This document shows, piece by piece, positions 1-9,163 of a stretch of DNA of 64,000 nt. This DNA is from Methylocaldum sp. 14B. Its GTDB lineage: Bacteria > Pseudomonadota > Gammaproteobacteria > Methylococcales > Methylococcaceae. The DNA lies in NCBI RefSeq assembly GCF_002005105.1, contig NZ_MSCV01000002.1, positions 1 through 64,000 of the forward strand. The letters are read 5' to 3'. Within the stretch, counting starts at the first letter, position 1; every line of letters begins with the position of its first letter. A program made the translations under genes and the position numbers. The notes under the pieces are model-generated. The model was not told where the DNA came from. It made no database searches and saw nothing but the letters and a program-made list of their open reading frames with translations.

Positions 1-473
1 TTTTAAAAGTCAACTTACCACCCAAACCCAAACCAATCCTGCGGCGAGTTAATCGACCGCATATCTATCACGAGCTTGACGCATTAGCTCAATGATCTGA
101 TTGCCATTAAATTTTAGAACGCAGCAACAGCAATCTCGCCTCCCCTTAGGAACCTCAGTCTTTAAGACGGTCTATTACTGGCCCTCGTTCGCAAGGGCAT
201 AACCATTAACTGGCCTATTCTGGTCGTCCCTCGATCGCGGGATATCGATGCCTGACGGCTATACGTTCGACGAGGCGAACGCGGTTCGTCATTGTCATAC
301 GTTCGTAATATTTCGGTAACGAAATAGTCATAGTCTCCCCTTAATCTTTTGTTGCTTTGGCGCGATCGATTGTTGAGATGTAACCAACAGCCCAAAAAAT
401 GGGCATATGCCAAAAAGTTGCGTCGGCTCTAGAGGCGCAATTCTTCGAGCACAGTTTTACGATTGGGGGAACA
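1..473. other. gene-less leader region
   Basis: No open frame here resembles a protein. The one minus-strand frame of moderate length (about 162-413) has an arginine-rich composition with no recognisable motif and no convincing ribosome site. The stretch is fairly AT-rich and presumably holds the promoter of the porin gene that follows, but I could not settle on -35/-10 boxes. Confidence 0.4.
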
Positions 474-2021
474 ATGAGATTTAAACACTTAGCCTGTGCG
501 ATGTCCGTTGCATTTACCGGAGTCGGCGCGAATAACGCGTATGCACTCGACCTTTATATGGACAGCAAGACCAAGCAAATTTACGCAGAACCCGGTCCGG
601 GGCGCGTACGACTCGGCAACTTTGAAAGAGTCGACGAAGAAGCGACCGAAGAACCCAAAACGCCTAAGAAAGCCGCAAATTCCAAGGGGGACGGCGACCA
701 GATTAGAGCCGTAGAGGCACGCCTTAATAAAAAAATCGATGCTTTAGCCAATAAGCCCAAAGCTCCGGATGACGCCAAGGTCACTCTTGGCGCAAAGGGA
801 CTTCAGTTTCAATCGAACGACGGAAACTTCAAATTCGCCATCAACGGGCGCCTCCATGCGGACGCCGCCATCCAGTCCGGCGACAAGTTTGTAACTTATA
901 ACGACAACGATCCTAGTAACGGAAGCTTCGATCCTGCCGACGAAGAAGCGACAAAGAGAGATCTCGACTCCGGCACCGAACTCCGCCGTGTCCGTATCGA
1001 GGTCGCCGGCCAGTTCTTCAACGACTGGAAATTCAAGCTGCAACCGGACTATGCCGACGAGCAAGTCAGACTCAAGGACGCGTTCGTAAAATACACCGGT
1101 TTCGACTGGGGCGAATGGACCATCGGCCAAAGCAAGCAACCGTACAGCTTTCAGCAGATGATGAGTTCCAACGACATGCCGTTTATGGAACGTTCGTTGG
1201 AGTATGCTTTCACCGATGTTTCTGTGAACCGTGCGATTGGCCTCCGCTATGATCATTACGGTCGCACATGGACCGCCGCAGCTGGCATTTATGGCGATAC
1301 GGCAACACGGCAAGCTGACAGCGCGGCGGACGACGAAGGCTGGGGCGCGTCGGGGCGCGCTACTTGGGCTCCCTGGTTTAAACCGGGCGAGCTGTTCCAT
1401 GTCGGCGCTTCTGCCGCTTACCGAGTACCGCAGCAGGGCGACAAAACCGTTCGGTATCGCAATCGCCCCACTCACATCGATCACTTCTATCCGATCGATA
1501 CCGGGAATATCGGAAATATCGACGATGAGGTGTTTTTCAACGCCGAGGCAACGGGCGCCTACGGCCCCGTTTCGTTCGAAAGCGAATATAACGTGGCCTA
1601 TTTGCAACGGAACGGGGATGGAACCGAAGACGCCAAGTTCGACGGTTGGCACTTCGACGTGATGTATAGCCTGACCGGCGAATCGCGGGCCGCCGCCTAC
1701 GATCCGAAAGATGCCGTCATTAAGCGTTTAACGCCCAATCGAAACTTTGACTTGGCCGGCGGCTGGGGCGCCTGGGAACTCAAAGGCCGCATTTCGCAAG
1801 TCAACATGAACAAGATCGGTACGCCCGGCGAACGTGGCGGACGCGAGACAGCGGCGACCCTCGGTGTCAACTGGTATCTGAATCCGTGGTTCCGGTTGAT
1901 GCTGGACTACACCCATGTGATCGATATAGATCTCGGCACCGCCGGGACAAGTCGAGCACTTCTCGAAGGGGATCCGTCAGATCTCGACACGGTTCAGATG
2001 CGTGGCTCTCTGGCCTTCTAA
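474..2021 (+). CDS. OprP/OprO-family porin
   Basis: Outer-membrane beta-barrel of the phosphate-selective porin O/P family, predicted to let anions or other small solutes across the outer membrane. The ATG at 474 is chosen because GGGGA lies just upstream and it gives a 24-residue signal peptide ending in AYA before LDLYMD; a longer in-frame start at 399 would bury the signal. The 515-residue product has a short charged helical linker after the signal (about residues 60-95), then alternating barrel strands, and ends in phenylalanine (RGSLAF), as outer-membrane proteins usually do. It stands alone and is followed by a strong terminator. Substrate specificity cannot be read from the sequence; the phosphate label comes only from the family. 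Confidence 0.85.
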   Translation: MRFKHLACAMSVAFTGVGANNAYALDLYMDSKTKQIYAEPGPGRVRLGNFERVDEEATEEPKTPKKAANSKGDGDQIRAVEARLNKKIDALANKPKAPDDAKVTLGAKGLQFQSNDGNFKFAINGRLHADAAIQSGDKFVTYNDNDPSNGSFDPADEEATKRDLDSGTELRRVRIEVAGQFFNDWKFKLQPDYADEQVRLKDAFVKYTGFDWGEWTIGQSKQPYSFQQMMSSNDMPFMERSLEYAFTDVSVNRAIGLRYDHYGRTWTAAAGIYGDTATRQADSAADDEGWGASGRATWAPWFKPGELFHVGASAAYRVPQQGDKTVRYRNRPTHIDHFYPIDTGNIGNIDDEVFFNAEATGAYGPVSFESEYNVAYLQRNGDGTEDAKFDGWHFDVMYSLTGESRAAAYDPKDAVIKRLTPNRNFDLAGGWGAWELKGRISQVNMNKIGTPGERGGRETAATLGVNWYLNPWFRLMLDYTHVIDIDLGTAGTSRALLEGDPSDLDTVQMRGSLAF

Positions 2022-2051
2022 ACGAGCCATTTAGCTCGTCTGTCAAACCGA

Positions 2052-2079
2052 GAACCCCGCGAAAGCGGGGTTCGTCTTT
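2052..2079 (+). terminator. Rho-independent terminator after porin
   Basis: A perfect 9-bp stem GAACCCCGC (2052-2060) pairs with GCGGGGTTC (2065-2073) around a GAAA tetraloop, followed by GTCTTT. It sits 31 bases after the porin stop and separates it from cbpA. Confidence 0.85.
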
Positions 2080-2232
2080 GATACGCCGCAGATACCTGCT
2101 CCAAAGCATGCCACCTGACCGGCGCAGCTGTGCTTGCTTGCTTTACATTGTTATGATTTCTAAGGCTTTTCAATGTCATAACTTACCCCGCAGCGGTAGC
2201 CTTATCCAAAATCTAACAGGGAACACTGTTTC

Positions 2233-3186
2233 ATGGAATTCAAGGATTATTACAAGATCATGGGTGTATCCAGAGACGCCTCGCAAGAGGATATAAAGCG
2301 AGCCTATCGTAAGCTCGCCCGCAAATATCATCCGGACGTCAGCAAGGAACGTAATGCCGAGGAGCGCTTCAAGGAACTTGGCGAGGCTTATGAAGTTTTG
2401 AAAGACCCGGAAAAGCGCGCGGCTTACGATCAAATCGCGGCCGGTCGCCAGCACGGCGAACGTTTTACGCCTCCACCCGACTGGGCATTTGACTTCGACT
2501 TTGGTGGTGGCGGTTTTACGGGGAGCGACGCAAGCGGATTTAGCGATTTTTTCGACAGCCTATTCGGCCGGGCTACGCGAGGCGGGCGGAGAGAACCCCG
2601 TAGCGGCTGGACCGGACCTCTATCTGGCCAGGATCAATATGCCAACATTTACATCAGCCTCGACGAGGCATTCTCGGGAGGGACTCAAACGGTTACTCTT
2701 GCGAGCCCGGAAATCGATGCAAAAGGCAGGGTTGTTAACAAGACCCGCACCTTAAACGTCAAGATACCGAAAGGCGTCAAAGAAGGACAACGCATTCGCC
2801 TGTCCGGGCAGGGCGGATCGGGTCGGTTGGGCGGCACGGCGGGTGATCTTTATCTGGAAATACGATTTAAGCCTCATCCATTCTTTCGCGCCGAAGGCGC
2901 GGATATCTCGCTGGAGTTGCCAGTAACGCCCTGGGAGGCCGCTCTCGGACTTTCGGTTCCCACACCGACGTTAGGCGGCAAAGTCGAACTCAAGCTCCCT
3001 CCTAACTCTCAAAGTGGGCAGAGGCTGCGCTTAAAAGGCCGCGGGCTGCCCTGCACTCCACCAGGAGATCAAATTGTAACTCTGCGCATCGTGATTCCGG
3101 AGGCCACAACCACGGAGGCCAAGTCTCTCTATAGAAAGATGGCCGAGGTCATGCCGATGAATCCACGGGCGCATATGGGAGCGTGA
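2233..3186 (+). CDS. cbpA: DnaJ-class co-chaperone CbpA
   Basis: Class B J-domain co-chaperone that stimulates DnaK ATPase and can bind curved DNA in the E. coli family member. The J domain occupies about residues 4-68 with the HPD tripeptide at 33-35. It is followed by a Gly/Phe-rich segment (about 75-125) and the double beta-sandwich DnaJ C-terminal region (about 140-305). There are no CxxCxGxG zinc repeats, which separates it from DnaJ proper. At 317 residues it has the usual CbpA length. The next gene is its dedicated modulator CbpM, and hsp20 follows, so this is a three-gene stress cluster. Confidence 0.92.
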   Translation: MEFKDYYKIMGVSRDASQEDIKRAYRKLARKYHPDVSKERNAEERFKELGEAYEVLKDPEKRAAYDQIAAGRQHGERFTPPPDWAFDFDFGGGGFTGSDASGFSDFFDSLFGRATRGGRREPRSGWTGPLSGQDQYANIYISLDEAFSGGTQTVTLASPEIDAKGRVVNKTRTLNVKIPKGVKEGQRIRLSGQGGSGRLGGTAGDLYLEIRFKPHPFFRAEGADISLELPVTPWEAALGLSVPTPTLGGKVELKLPPNSQSGQRLRLKGRGLPCTPPGDQIVTLRIVIPEATTTEAKSLYRKMAEVMPMNPRAHMGA

Positions 3187-3188
3187 AC

Positions 3189-3491
3189 ATGACGAATCGG
3201 ACCGCTACCTCCTCGTCCGGTATGGTATTGGACGAAACGATTAAACTATCTCTGGTAGATGTATGCGAGGCATGCAGAGTCGACGCGGAATCCATTTTTG
3301 AAATGGTTAACGAAGGAATTGTCGATCCAGAAGGCTCGGAGCCGATGAATTGGCAATTCAACACCGCCGCGTTACGGCGCTTGCAAACGGCGTTACATCT
3401 GCAACGCGATCTCGGGGTTAACCTGCCCGGCGCGGCACTGGCATTGGATTTACTCGAAGAACTCGAGGCTTTACGCCGGCGCGCGCTGTAA
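3189..3491 (+). CDS. cbpM: chaperone modulator CbpM
   Basis: Small helical, MerR-like protein of the CbpM family, which binds the J domain of CbpA and inhibits its activity. The ATG at 3189 is preferred because GGGAG (3177-3181) is 7 bases upstream; a GTG at 3183 overlapping the cbpA stop is too close to that site. The product is 100 residues, close to the 101 of E. coli CbpM, and carries the segment LVDVCEACRVDAESIFEMVN typical of the N-terminal helical domain. It directly follows cbpA. Confidence 0.85.
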   Translation: MTNRTATSSSGMVLDETIKLSLVDVCEACRVDAESIFEMVNEGIVDPEGSEPMNWQFNTAALRRLQTALHLQRDLGVNLPGAALALDLLEELEALRRRAL

Positions 3492-3511
3492 GTGACATTT
3501 TAGGGCCTTCT

Positions 3512-4006
3512 ATGAACACGCTGAACCACATACACCACGGTCTACACCATACTTTGCATTCGCTTGCCGAAGGCTGGTCTGCCTTGAAACAACGAGCGTC
3601 CCATGCACTCACGCGCTTTACACTTCGCGAGCCTCCTCACGAAGGGGGAAAATTGACGCAGGGAGCGTCGCGATGGGGTTTATTGCCAGCGGAAGTGCGG
3701 GAGGAGAATGATCGGATTACGATCGATATAGAAATCCCGGGAATGGAGGCCGACGATTTCGAAATACAAATCCTCGAAGATCAGCTAATCGTCCGGGGCG
3801 AAAAGCGAAATGCGCACGAGGGAAGCATTGGCGAACGTTATTTTCTGTTGGAACGAGCCTATGGTTTTTTTGAGCGGGTCATACATCTGCCTGCCGAGAT
3901 TGACCAGGACAACATAAAGGCGCGTTACCGGCGCGGAGTTTTATCGATTTCGTTGCCCAAATCCAGCCATAACCATTCGCAACGGATAACGGTGACTACA
4001 GCATGA
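3512..4006 (+). CDS. small heat-shock protein (Hsp20)
   Basis: ATP-independent holdase of the alpha-crystallin family that keeps unfolding proteins soluble for refolding by DnaK. An N-terminal arm of about 50 residues rich in His precedes the alpha-crystallin domain (about residues 60-155), with the signature ARYRRGVLSISLPK near the end. Its 164 residues are somewhat longer than IbpA. It lies 20 bases after cbpM and is likely co-transcribed with cbpA-cbpM. Confidence 0.9.
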   Translation: MNTLNHIHHGLHHTLHSLAEGWSALKQRASHALTRFTLREPPHEGGKLTQGASRWGLLPAEVREENDRITIDIEIPGMEADDFEIQILEDQLIVRGEKRNAHEGSIGERYFLLERAYGFFERVIHLPAEIDQDNIKARYRRGVLSISLPKSSHNHSQRITVTTA

Positions 4007-4050
4007 AAAGCATACCAATCAGTTTCGCACTACTACCGGCGTGCAAAAAT

Positions 4051-4971
4051 TCAGGGAACATGAGGTTTGTTTGACGCAAGCGTATCCTGCAACGCCAGCC
4101 CTAAGGTGTTATACAAAAACTTAAAGTCCTGGCCCTGAAAACGCTTGGGAATCACCCGCTGACTCCCCAGCATCAACTCCGCCATTTCGCCGGCACCCAG
4201 CCTGAGAAGCCATGCCGGAACGGTTAGTAGCGCGGGCCGTCTCAAAACGTTTGCCAAACATTGAGTAAACTCATCGTTGCGCACCGGTTCAGGTGCCGTT
4301 AGGTTGAACGCTCCGTCGAGAGCCGGCGACTCCAATAAATACTGAGTCATCGCAACGTGATCGTTTATGTGAACCCAAGACATCCATTGCTTACCATCGC
4401 CAAGCCGCGCACCTAACCCAAGCTTGAACGGAAGCAGCATTTTTTGCAGAAATCCGCCATTCTTGCCGATGACCAATCCGGTCCGAAGCAGGCATACCCG
4501 AACGCCGTATTCCCTTGCACTTAATGCGACACGCTCCCATGCCTCGCATAGTTCTTGGCCGAACTCGCCCCGTACCGGGGGCGAATTTTCATCAAGGATT
4601 TCGTTCCCCTGATCACCGTAGACTCCAACCGCTGATCCGCTGATAAGCACCGTCGGCTTGGAATTGGCATTACGGATCGCGTCGATGAGATGCTCGGTCA
4701 GGGTGACTCGACTATTCCATAGAATTTGTTTTCGTTGCTCACTCCAACGGGGGCCGATAATGGGTTCTCCCGCTAAATTGATCACAGCGTCGAAATGTTG
4801 ATCCGACGTCCATTCGGCTAAACTTTTCAGCGCGACCACTCCGATCCCGCACTTTCCGGGCACTGTCTCAGGCTTTCGACTAAGCACGGTCAACTGATGA
4901 CCTGCGCCAAGCAGTGCTTTACATAAGCTCCTGCCGATAAACCCAGTTCCGCCAGTGATGAATATTCGCAT
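4051..4971 (-). CDS. TIGR01777 family epimerase-like protein
   Basis: Atypical short-chain dehydrogenase/epimerase of the YfcH/TIGR01777 group. The Rossmann glycine motif GGTGFIG is at residues 7-13, and the C-terminal region carries the DUF1731-like segment with RVIPKRF near residue 275. The 306-residue length is normal. The reaction and substrate of this family are not established; an NAD(P)-binding fold is what the sequence supports. It converges with hsp20, with only 44 bases between the stops. Confidence 0.85.
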   Translation of the reverse strand: MRIFITGGTGFIGRSLCKALLGAGHQLTVLSRKPETVPGKCGIGVVALKSLAEWTSDQHFDAVINLAGEPIIGPRWSEQRKQILWNSRVTLTEHLIDAIRNANSKPTVLISGSAVGVYGDQGNEILDENSPPVRGEFGQELCEAWERVALSAREYGVRVCLLRTGLVIGKNGGFLQKMLLPFKLGLGARLGDGKQWMSWVHINDHVAMTQYLLESPALDGAFNLTAPEPVRNDEFTQCLANVLRRPALLTVPAWLLRLGAGEMAELMLGSQRVIPKRFQGQDFKFLYNTLGLALQDTLASNKPHVP

Positions 4972-5272
4972 ATTTCCTCCCCCTCCCTTGGCAAGGATGT
5001 AAACAACCCCTTATTTCCTATCGACGAACTGCTTTCCCAGAGGGCGCGAGCTTCGCACCCGAAAAACAGCTCTCGTAGAAAAAGAGGGCAAGCAATTATA
5101 ACGGGTGGTGGATTTGGGGCACCAGAATCGATTGGTTTCGGGAATGGCTAGGCTATTTGCCCAGCTAGACGAGCGGTGGAGGAGAAGTCTTACGAGGAAG
5201 TGGCAAGGATAGGATTGTTAACTAAGATTAAAAACTTATAAGGTAACGCCTATGCTTGCCACATTTGGTGGC
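4972..5272. other. intergenic region upstream of TIGR01777 gene
   Basis: No gene seen. It must contain the promoter of the minus-strand epimerase-like gene. A small stem GCCAC/GTGGC (5258-5272) sits immediately after the stop of the small membrane ORF to the right, but it has no T tract. Confidence 0.35.
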
Positions 5273-5398
5273 CTATTTCTTGTCGTCGTCGCTGAAAACC
5301 CAACGGACGAAGAAGACGGCAGCAGCTATAACTACGATAGTGACCACCATACCCATCGGGGTTCTCATTTTTTCAACTAAATCTAGTATGGCTCCCAT
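5273..5398 (-). CDS. 41-residue single-pass membrane peptide
   Basis: This short frame begins at an ATG (5396-5398) preceded on the minus strand by AAGG and TAGG runs, and ends with TAG at 5273. The predicted product has an N-terminal amphipathic start (MGAILDLVEKMRTP), one strongly hydrophobic helix at about residues 15-31 (VVTIVVIAAAVFFV), then RW and an acidic/basic tail ending DDDKK. This layout is typical of small inner-membrane proteins that bind a larger partner. I recognise no family. The call rests on composition alone, so it could still be chance. Confidence 0.45.
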   Translation of the reverse strand: MGAILDLVEKMRTPMGMVVTIVVIAAAVFFVRWVFSDDDKK

Positions 5399-5600
5399 TT
5401 CTTAACCTACCTTATTTGGTTTTATCGAAAATCTTAATAGCAGAACAATGCTATCGCGCCGGTTATCTTACCGTCTGAGCTAGCGCTGTCAAGTCGCTGG
5501 ACGTCTGTCACGAGCGGCCCAACGGATCGATCCGTTAATCGTAGCAACAAAAACGGTACGTAAACCAGCCGCGCCTTTATGATTCAGTGACACAAAAAAA

Positions 5601-5626
5601 CCTGGATGAAGAAACCTTCATCCAGG
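5601..5626 (-). terminator. Rho-independent terminator (minus strand)
   Basis: A perfect 11-bp stem CCTGGATGAAG (5601-5611) / CTTCATCCAGG (5616-5626) with a 4-base loop is followed on the minus strand by a run of seven T. It lies about 90 bases downstream of the small lipoprotein stop and is best read as its terminator. Confidence 0.85.
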
Positions 5627-5717
5627 TTAATATCGGTGCCTTTAAAGGCTAAAAGCTAATTATTAAAAGCTACTGCCGCTTCGTACAAAGGGCAGAAAGA
5701 CTTATCAAAAATAAAAA

Positions 5718-5837
5718 TTAAAGGCTCGGGGATACGGTGGTCGAGATCTTCTGTTTGTCACCGTCAGGAGAGTTACCGCAAGCAATCACTCCCAGAGCTA
5801 CCATGACCAAGCTGATAACGCATGCCAATTTTTTCAT
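5718..5837 (-). CDS. 39-residue lipoprotein
   Basis: A tiny gene with a textbook ribosome site (AGGAGG, forward CCTCCT at 5843-5848) and ATG at 5837. The product starts MKKLACVISLVMVALG and has a lipobox VIAC with the lipid-bearing cysteine at residue 20. A 19-residue polar tail rich in Ser, Thr and Asp follows. The size and layout resemble entericidin-like mini-lipoproteins, but I cannot assign it to a family. The strong ribosome site, signal and downstream terminator make it a convincing stand-alone transcript. Confidence 0.8.
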   Translation of the reverse strand: MKKLACVISLVMVALGVIACGNSPDGDKQKISTTVSPSL

Positions 5838-6009
5838 AAGATCCTCCTCAATTTCCAAAGCTTTAAGATTTTTTAGTTGGTAGTGCATGTAGCACGGAAT
5901 CTTTTATAAAGAAGATTTCCCGAAAATGCAAGGGGCAGAAAGGGCGGAACGTTTGAACCCACGCACCCGCCTAGCACGGGCAGAAAACACGAGGTACCGA
6001 TTGGATCAT

Positions 6010-6885
6010 TCAGAGAAAAAGCACTTCCAGCCCGGCGGAGACGGAAGCATCCTGATTACCAGTCACATCGCCTCGTACCTGATCGAGCCCGATGAAATCG
6101 AACAAATTGCGATCCGCAAGCTGAGATAGCGCTATATTCTGCAGCGCTGTAAAAATAGTTTCCAAGCGCCCTGGGAACTGCTTTTCCCATGACTGCAGCA
6201 TTTCCTTCATCGCCTTACGCTGCAAATTTTCCTGCGAGCCGCAGAGGTTACACGGGATAATCGGAAACGCTTTGATGCGCGCGTATTCTTCAATATCCTT
6301 TTCCCGGCAGTACGCAAGTGGCCGAATAACGATATGGCGCCGATCATCGCTCAACAGTTTGGGCGGCATTGCCTTAAGGGTGCCGCCGTAAAACAGGTTG
6401 AGAAAGAAGGTTTCAAGGATATCGTCGCGATGGTGACCCAACGCGATCTTGGTAATGCCGTGCTCAGCGGCATATCGGTAAAGCAACCCGCGTCGTAATC
6501 TGGAACACAAACCGCATGTCGTCTTGCCCTCCGGTACTACCCGCTTGACGATGCTGTAGGTATCCTGCTCAATGATATGGTAAGGAATCCCGCGACCGGC
6601 GAGATACTCCGGCAGCACGTGCTCGGGAAATCCCGGCTGCTTCTGATCCAGATTAACAGCAATGATGTCGAACTGAACCGGGGCATTCAGCCGAAGACTG
6701 AGCAGGACATCCAGAAGCGTGTAGGAATCCTTTCCTCCCGAGAGGCAAACCATCACCTTGTCGCCGTCCTCGATCATTCGATAGTCGGCGATGGCCTCGC
6801 CGACTAAACGGCGCAATCTCTTTTGCAGCTTATTGAATTCGTAACGCTGCTTTTCGGTCAGAGCGCCTGCCGCCCTATCCACCAT
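6010..6885 (-). CDS. ttcA: tRNA 2-thiocytidine synthetase TtcA
   Basis: Iron-sulfur enzyme that thiolates cytidine 32 of certain tRNAs using ATP. The PP-loop SGGKDS is at residues 49-54. The cluster cysteines correspond to C124 and C127 (CGLC) and C215, in PCNLCGSQ at 211-218. It is 291 residues, normal for the family. Its start overlaps the 3' end of fabB by 11 bases, so it is the last gene of a fabA-fabB-ttcA run. Confidence 0.95.
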   Translation of the reverse strand: MVDRAAGALTEKQRYEFNKLQKRLRRLVGEAIADYRMIEDGDKVMVCLSGGKDSYTLLDVLLSLRLNAPVQFDIIAVNLDQKQPGFPEHVLPEYLAGRGIPYHIIEQDTYSIVKRVVPEGKTTCGLCSRLRRGLLYRYAAEHGITKIALGHHRDDILETFFLNLFYGGTLKAMPPKLLSDDRRHIVIRPLAYCREKDIEEYARIKAFPIIPCNLCGSQENLQRKAMKEMLQSWEKQFPGRLETIFTALQNIALSQLADRNLFDFIGLDQVRGDVTGNQDASVSAGLEVLFL

Positions 6886-8092
6886 AACGCCCGAAGATCA
6901 AACTAGCATTAGTCCCGCCAAACCCGAAGCTGTTCGACATGACCGTGTCGATGCGGGCATCGTCGATCCGCTTCCGCACGATGGGAACGCCTTCCGCGCC
7001 CGGGTCCAGCGTTTCGATATTGGCCGAAGCGGAAATGAAACCGCCATTCATCATCAATAAGGAATAAATCGCTTCGTGCACGCCCGCAGCGCCCAAAGCA
7101 TGGCCTGTCAACGACTTTGTCGAACTAATGGGCGGAACCTCATCGCCGAAAACGGATTTCACGGCCTGCAGCTCTTTAATATCGCCGATCGGCGTGCTCG
7201 TTCCATGCGCATTGATGTAATCGATCTTGTTGCGCACACTTTCCATGGCTTGCCTCATGCAACGCGCAGCCCCCTCGCCGGAAGGCTGCACCATGTCGAA
7301 ACCGTCGGAGGTCGCGCCGTATCCGATAAGCTCGCCGTAAATCTTGGCTCCACGGGCCTTGGCATGCTCCAGCTCCTCAAGAACCAGTACCCCGCCGCCT
7401 CCCGAAATAACGAATCCGTCCCGGTCGGCATCATAGGGACGCGATGCAATCTCGGGCCTGTCGTTATATTGCGAAGACAACGCTCCCATCGCATCGAAGA
7501 GCACGGTCATCGTCCAATGCACTTCCTCGCCGCCGCCGGCAAAAATGATGTCCTGCTTGCCCAGATGAATAAGTTCCGCCGCATTTCCTATGCAGTGGGC
7601 ACTGGTCGCGCATGCGGAACTGATGGAGTAATTGACCCCCTTGATCTTGAACGGCGTCGCGAGGCAGGCGGAATTGGTATTGGACATGGTCCTGGGCACC
7701 ATATAAGGCCCAACTTTCTTAACGCCCTTCTCACGATAGTTGTCGAACGCAAGCAAGAGATTCGCCGTGGAAGGACCGCCCGACCCCATGATCAAGCCGG
7801 TTCTAGAATGCGATATTTCGGATTCGTCCAAGCCCGAATCGGCGATCGCCTCCTGCATGGCGAGGTAATTGTACGCTGCGCCATCTCCCATGAATCTGCG
7901 AATCTTGCGATCTATAAGATCGTCCAAATTCAGATCGATCGGACCGTAGACCTGACTGCGGAATGCCATCTCCCGGTATTCTTCGCTGGACCGAATACCC
8001 GAACGCCCCTGTCGCAGAGACTCGGTTACCTCCTGTTGATTGCTGCCTATGCTGGAAACGATACCGATGCCGGTTACAACAACGCGTCTCAT
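6875..8092 (-). CDS. fabB: 3-oxoacyl-ACP synthase I (FabB)
   Basis: Condensing enzyme that elongates acyl-ACP, and the partner of FabA in making unsaturated fatty acids. The 405-residue protein shows the thiolase fold starting [15 protein letters not shown]. The catalytic cysteine is in [12 protein letters not shown] and the two active histidines are in [12 protein letters not shown] and [14 protein letters not shown]. FabA is encoded 15 bases upstream on the same strand, which supports FabB rather than FabF. Confidence 0.95.
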   Translation of the reverse strand: MRRVVVTGIGIVSSIGSNQQEVTESLRQGRSGIRSSEEYREMAFRSQVYGPIDLNLDDLIDRKIRRFMGDGAAYNYLAMQEAIADSGLDESEISHSRTGLIMGSGGPSTANLLLAFDNYREKGVKKVGPYMVPRTMSNTNSACLATPFKIKGVNYSISSACATSAHCIGNAAELIHLGKQDIIFAGGGEEVHWTMTVLFDAMGALSSQYNDRPEIASRPYDADRDGFVISGGGGVLVLEELEHAKARGAKIYGELIGYGATSDGFDMVQPSGEGAARCMRQAMESVRNKIDYINAHGTSTPIGDIKELQAVKSVFGDEVPPISSTKSLTGHALGAAGVHEAIYSLLMMNGGFISASANIETLDPGAEGVPIVRKRIDDARIDTVMSNSFGFGGTNASLIFGRYGG

Positions 8093-8107
8093 ATCTGTAT
8101 AGCTCGC

Positions 8108-8647
8108 TCAGAACGCATCTGTAGAGGTAAACAGGCCGACCCGAAGATCGCTAGCCTCATAGATGACCTTGCCATCGCACTCCATTTCCGCGTCGGCAAA
8201 CCCCATGACTAACTTGCGCATCATCACCCGCTTGAGATGAATACGGTAAGTCACAAGCTTATGATGCGGCAGTACCTGGCCGCGAAACTTGACCTCTCCC
8301 ACACCTAACGCGCGCCCGCGCCCTAACCCGCCCATCCAACCGAGGTAAAATCCGATCATCTGCCACATGGCGTCAAGGCCGAGACAGCCCGGCATCACAG
8401 GATCATTCTGAAAGTGGCAGGAAAAAAACCAAAGGTCCGGCGTTATATCCAACTCGGCGATGATCATACCTTTGTCGTAAAGCCCCTCATCGGAACTGAT
8501 ACGGGTGATGCGATCGAACATCAACATCGGAGGAAGCGGCAACTGGGCATTGCCGGGGCCGAACATTTCACCGCGTCCGCATTGAATCAATTCGTCCCGA
8601 CTGTAACTGTGCTGTCTCTGTTGTAATCTAGATTCCTTAACAATCAT
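8108..8647 (-). CDS. fabA: 3-hydroxydecanoyl-ACP dehydratase/isomerase
   Basis: Bifunctional dehydratase/isomerase that introduces the cis double bond at the C10 stage. The catalytic His lies in the segment [14 protein letters not shown], and the following [10 protein letters not shown] carries the catalytic Asp region. The start at 8647 (MIVKES) gives 179 residues, near the usual 171-172; an upstream in-frame start at 8695 would add 16 residues unlike FabA. It is first in the fabA-fabB-ttcA operon. Confidence 0.94.
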   Translation of the reverse strand: MIVKESRLQQRQHSYSRDELIQCGRGEMFGPGNAQLPLPPMLMFDRITRISSDEGLYDKGMIIAELDITPDLWFFSCHFQNDPVMPGCLGLDAMWQMIGFYLGWMGGLGRGRALGVGEVKFRGQVLPHHKLVTYRIHLKRVMMRKLVMGFADAEMECDGKVIYEASDLRVGLFTSTDAF

Positions 8648-9163
8648 AAAAGTGCCCGATATCGCTGTTGTTTTATGTTGCCCCTCGGCACCCACTGGTT
8701 ACCGAGGGCGACCAGGCCGTACCAAAATTCCAAGCCGATTGCCAAACTTTATCGTGGGCGAAAATCCATTTATCGATGAGAACTTCCGGATAGCACCCTC
8801 GGAACGCACGAAAGTTTATTTCCCGTCAAGGCCTAGCAAAGAAAAGGCTTATTGTATCAGGAAAACATGAATTCCAGCAGCGTGCGGCAAAGTCGGTATT
8901 GAGACACCGTCATATTTCCCAACAAGAAATGAAATCTATCCACACGTCCGCCAACGCGGAATTCACAGCCGATGCTTTGGCCATCGGCCGTCATCTCGTC
9001 AAAGTTGGCCGACACAGAGAACACGGTTCGACATACCGGTCGGGTTATCATTCCCGGAAGCTGATCCAATCGGTGATGTGCTTTTATAGACCGGCCCGAG
9101 CCTACACGGGCTAGAATACCGAGCGTGTAAACGACAACGAGCAACCTTCGCGGGAAATCAGCC
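8648..9163. other. divergent intergenic region
   Basis: About 0.5 kb between fabA (leftward) and the co-polymerase-like gene (rightward). Short frames exist on both strands but none has a recognisable sequence or ribosome site. It presumably holds both promoters. No repeat or known operator was seen. Confidence 0.4.

Noticed and set aside
744-1652. 302-codon minus-strand frame
   Set aside because: Lies inside the porin gene on the opposite strand; composition and lack of any motif mark it as a shadow of GC-rich coding DNA.
7076-8212. 378-codon plus-strand frame
   Set aside because: Antisense to fabB, which is certain from its active-site motifs.
8899-9114. 71-codon plus-strand frame before the co-polymerase-like gene
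   Set aside because: No ribosome site, no recognisable sequence, and it overlaps the region expected to hold promoters.
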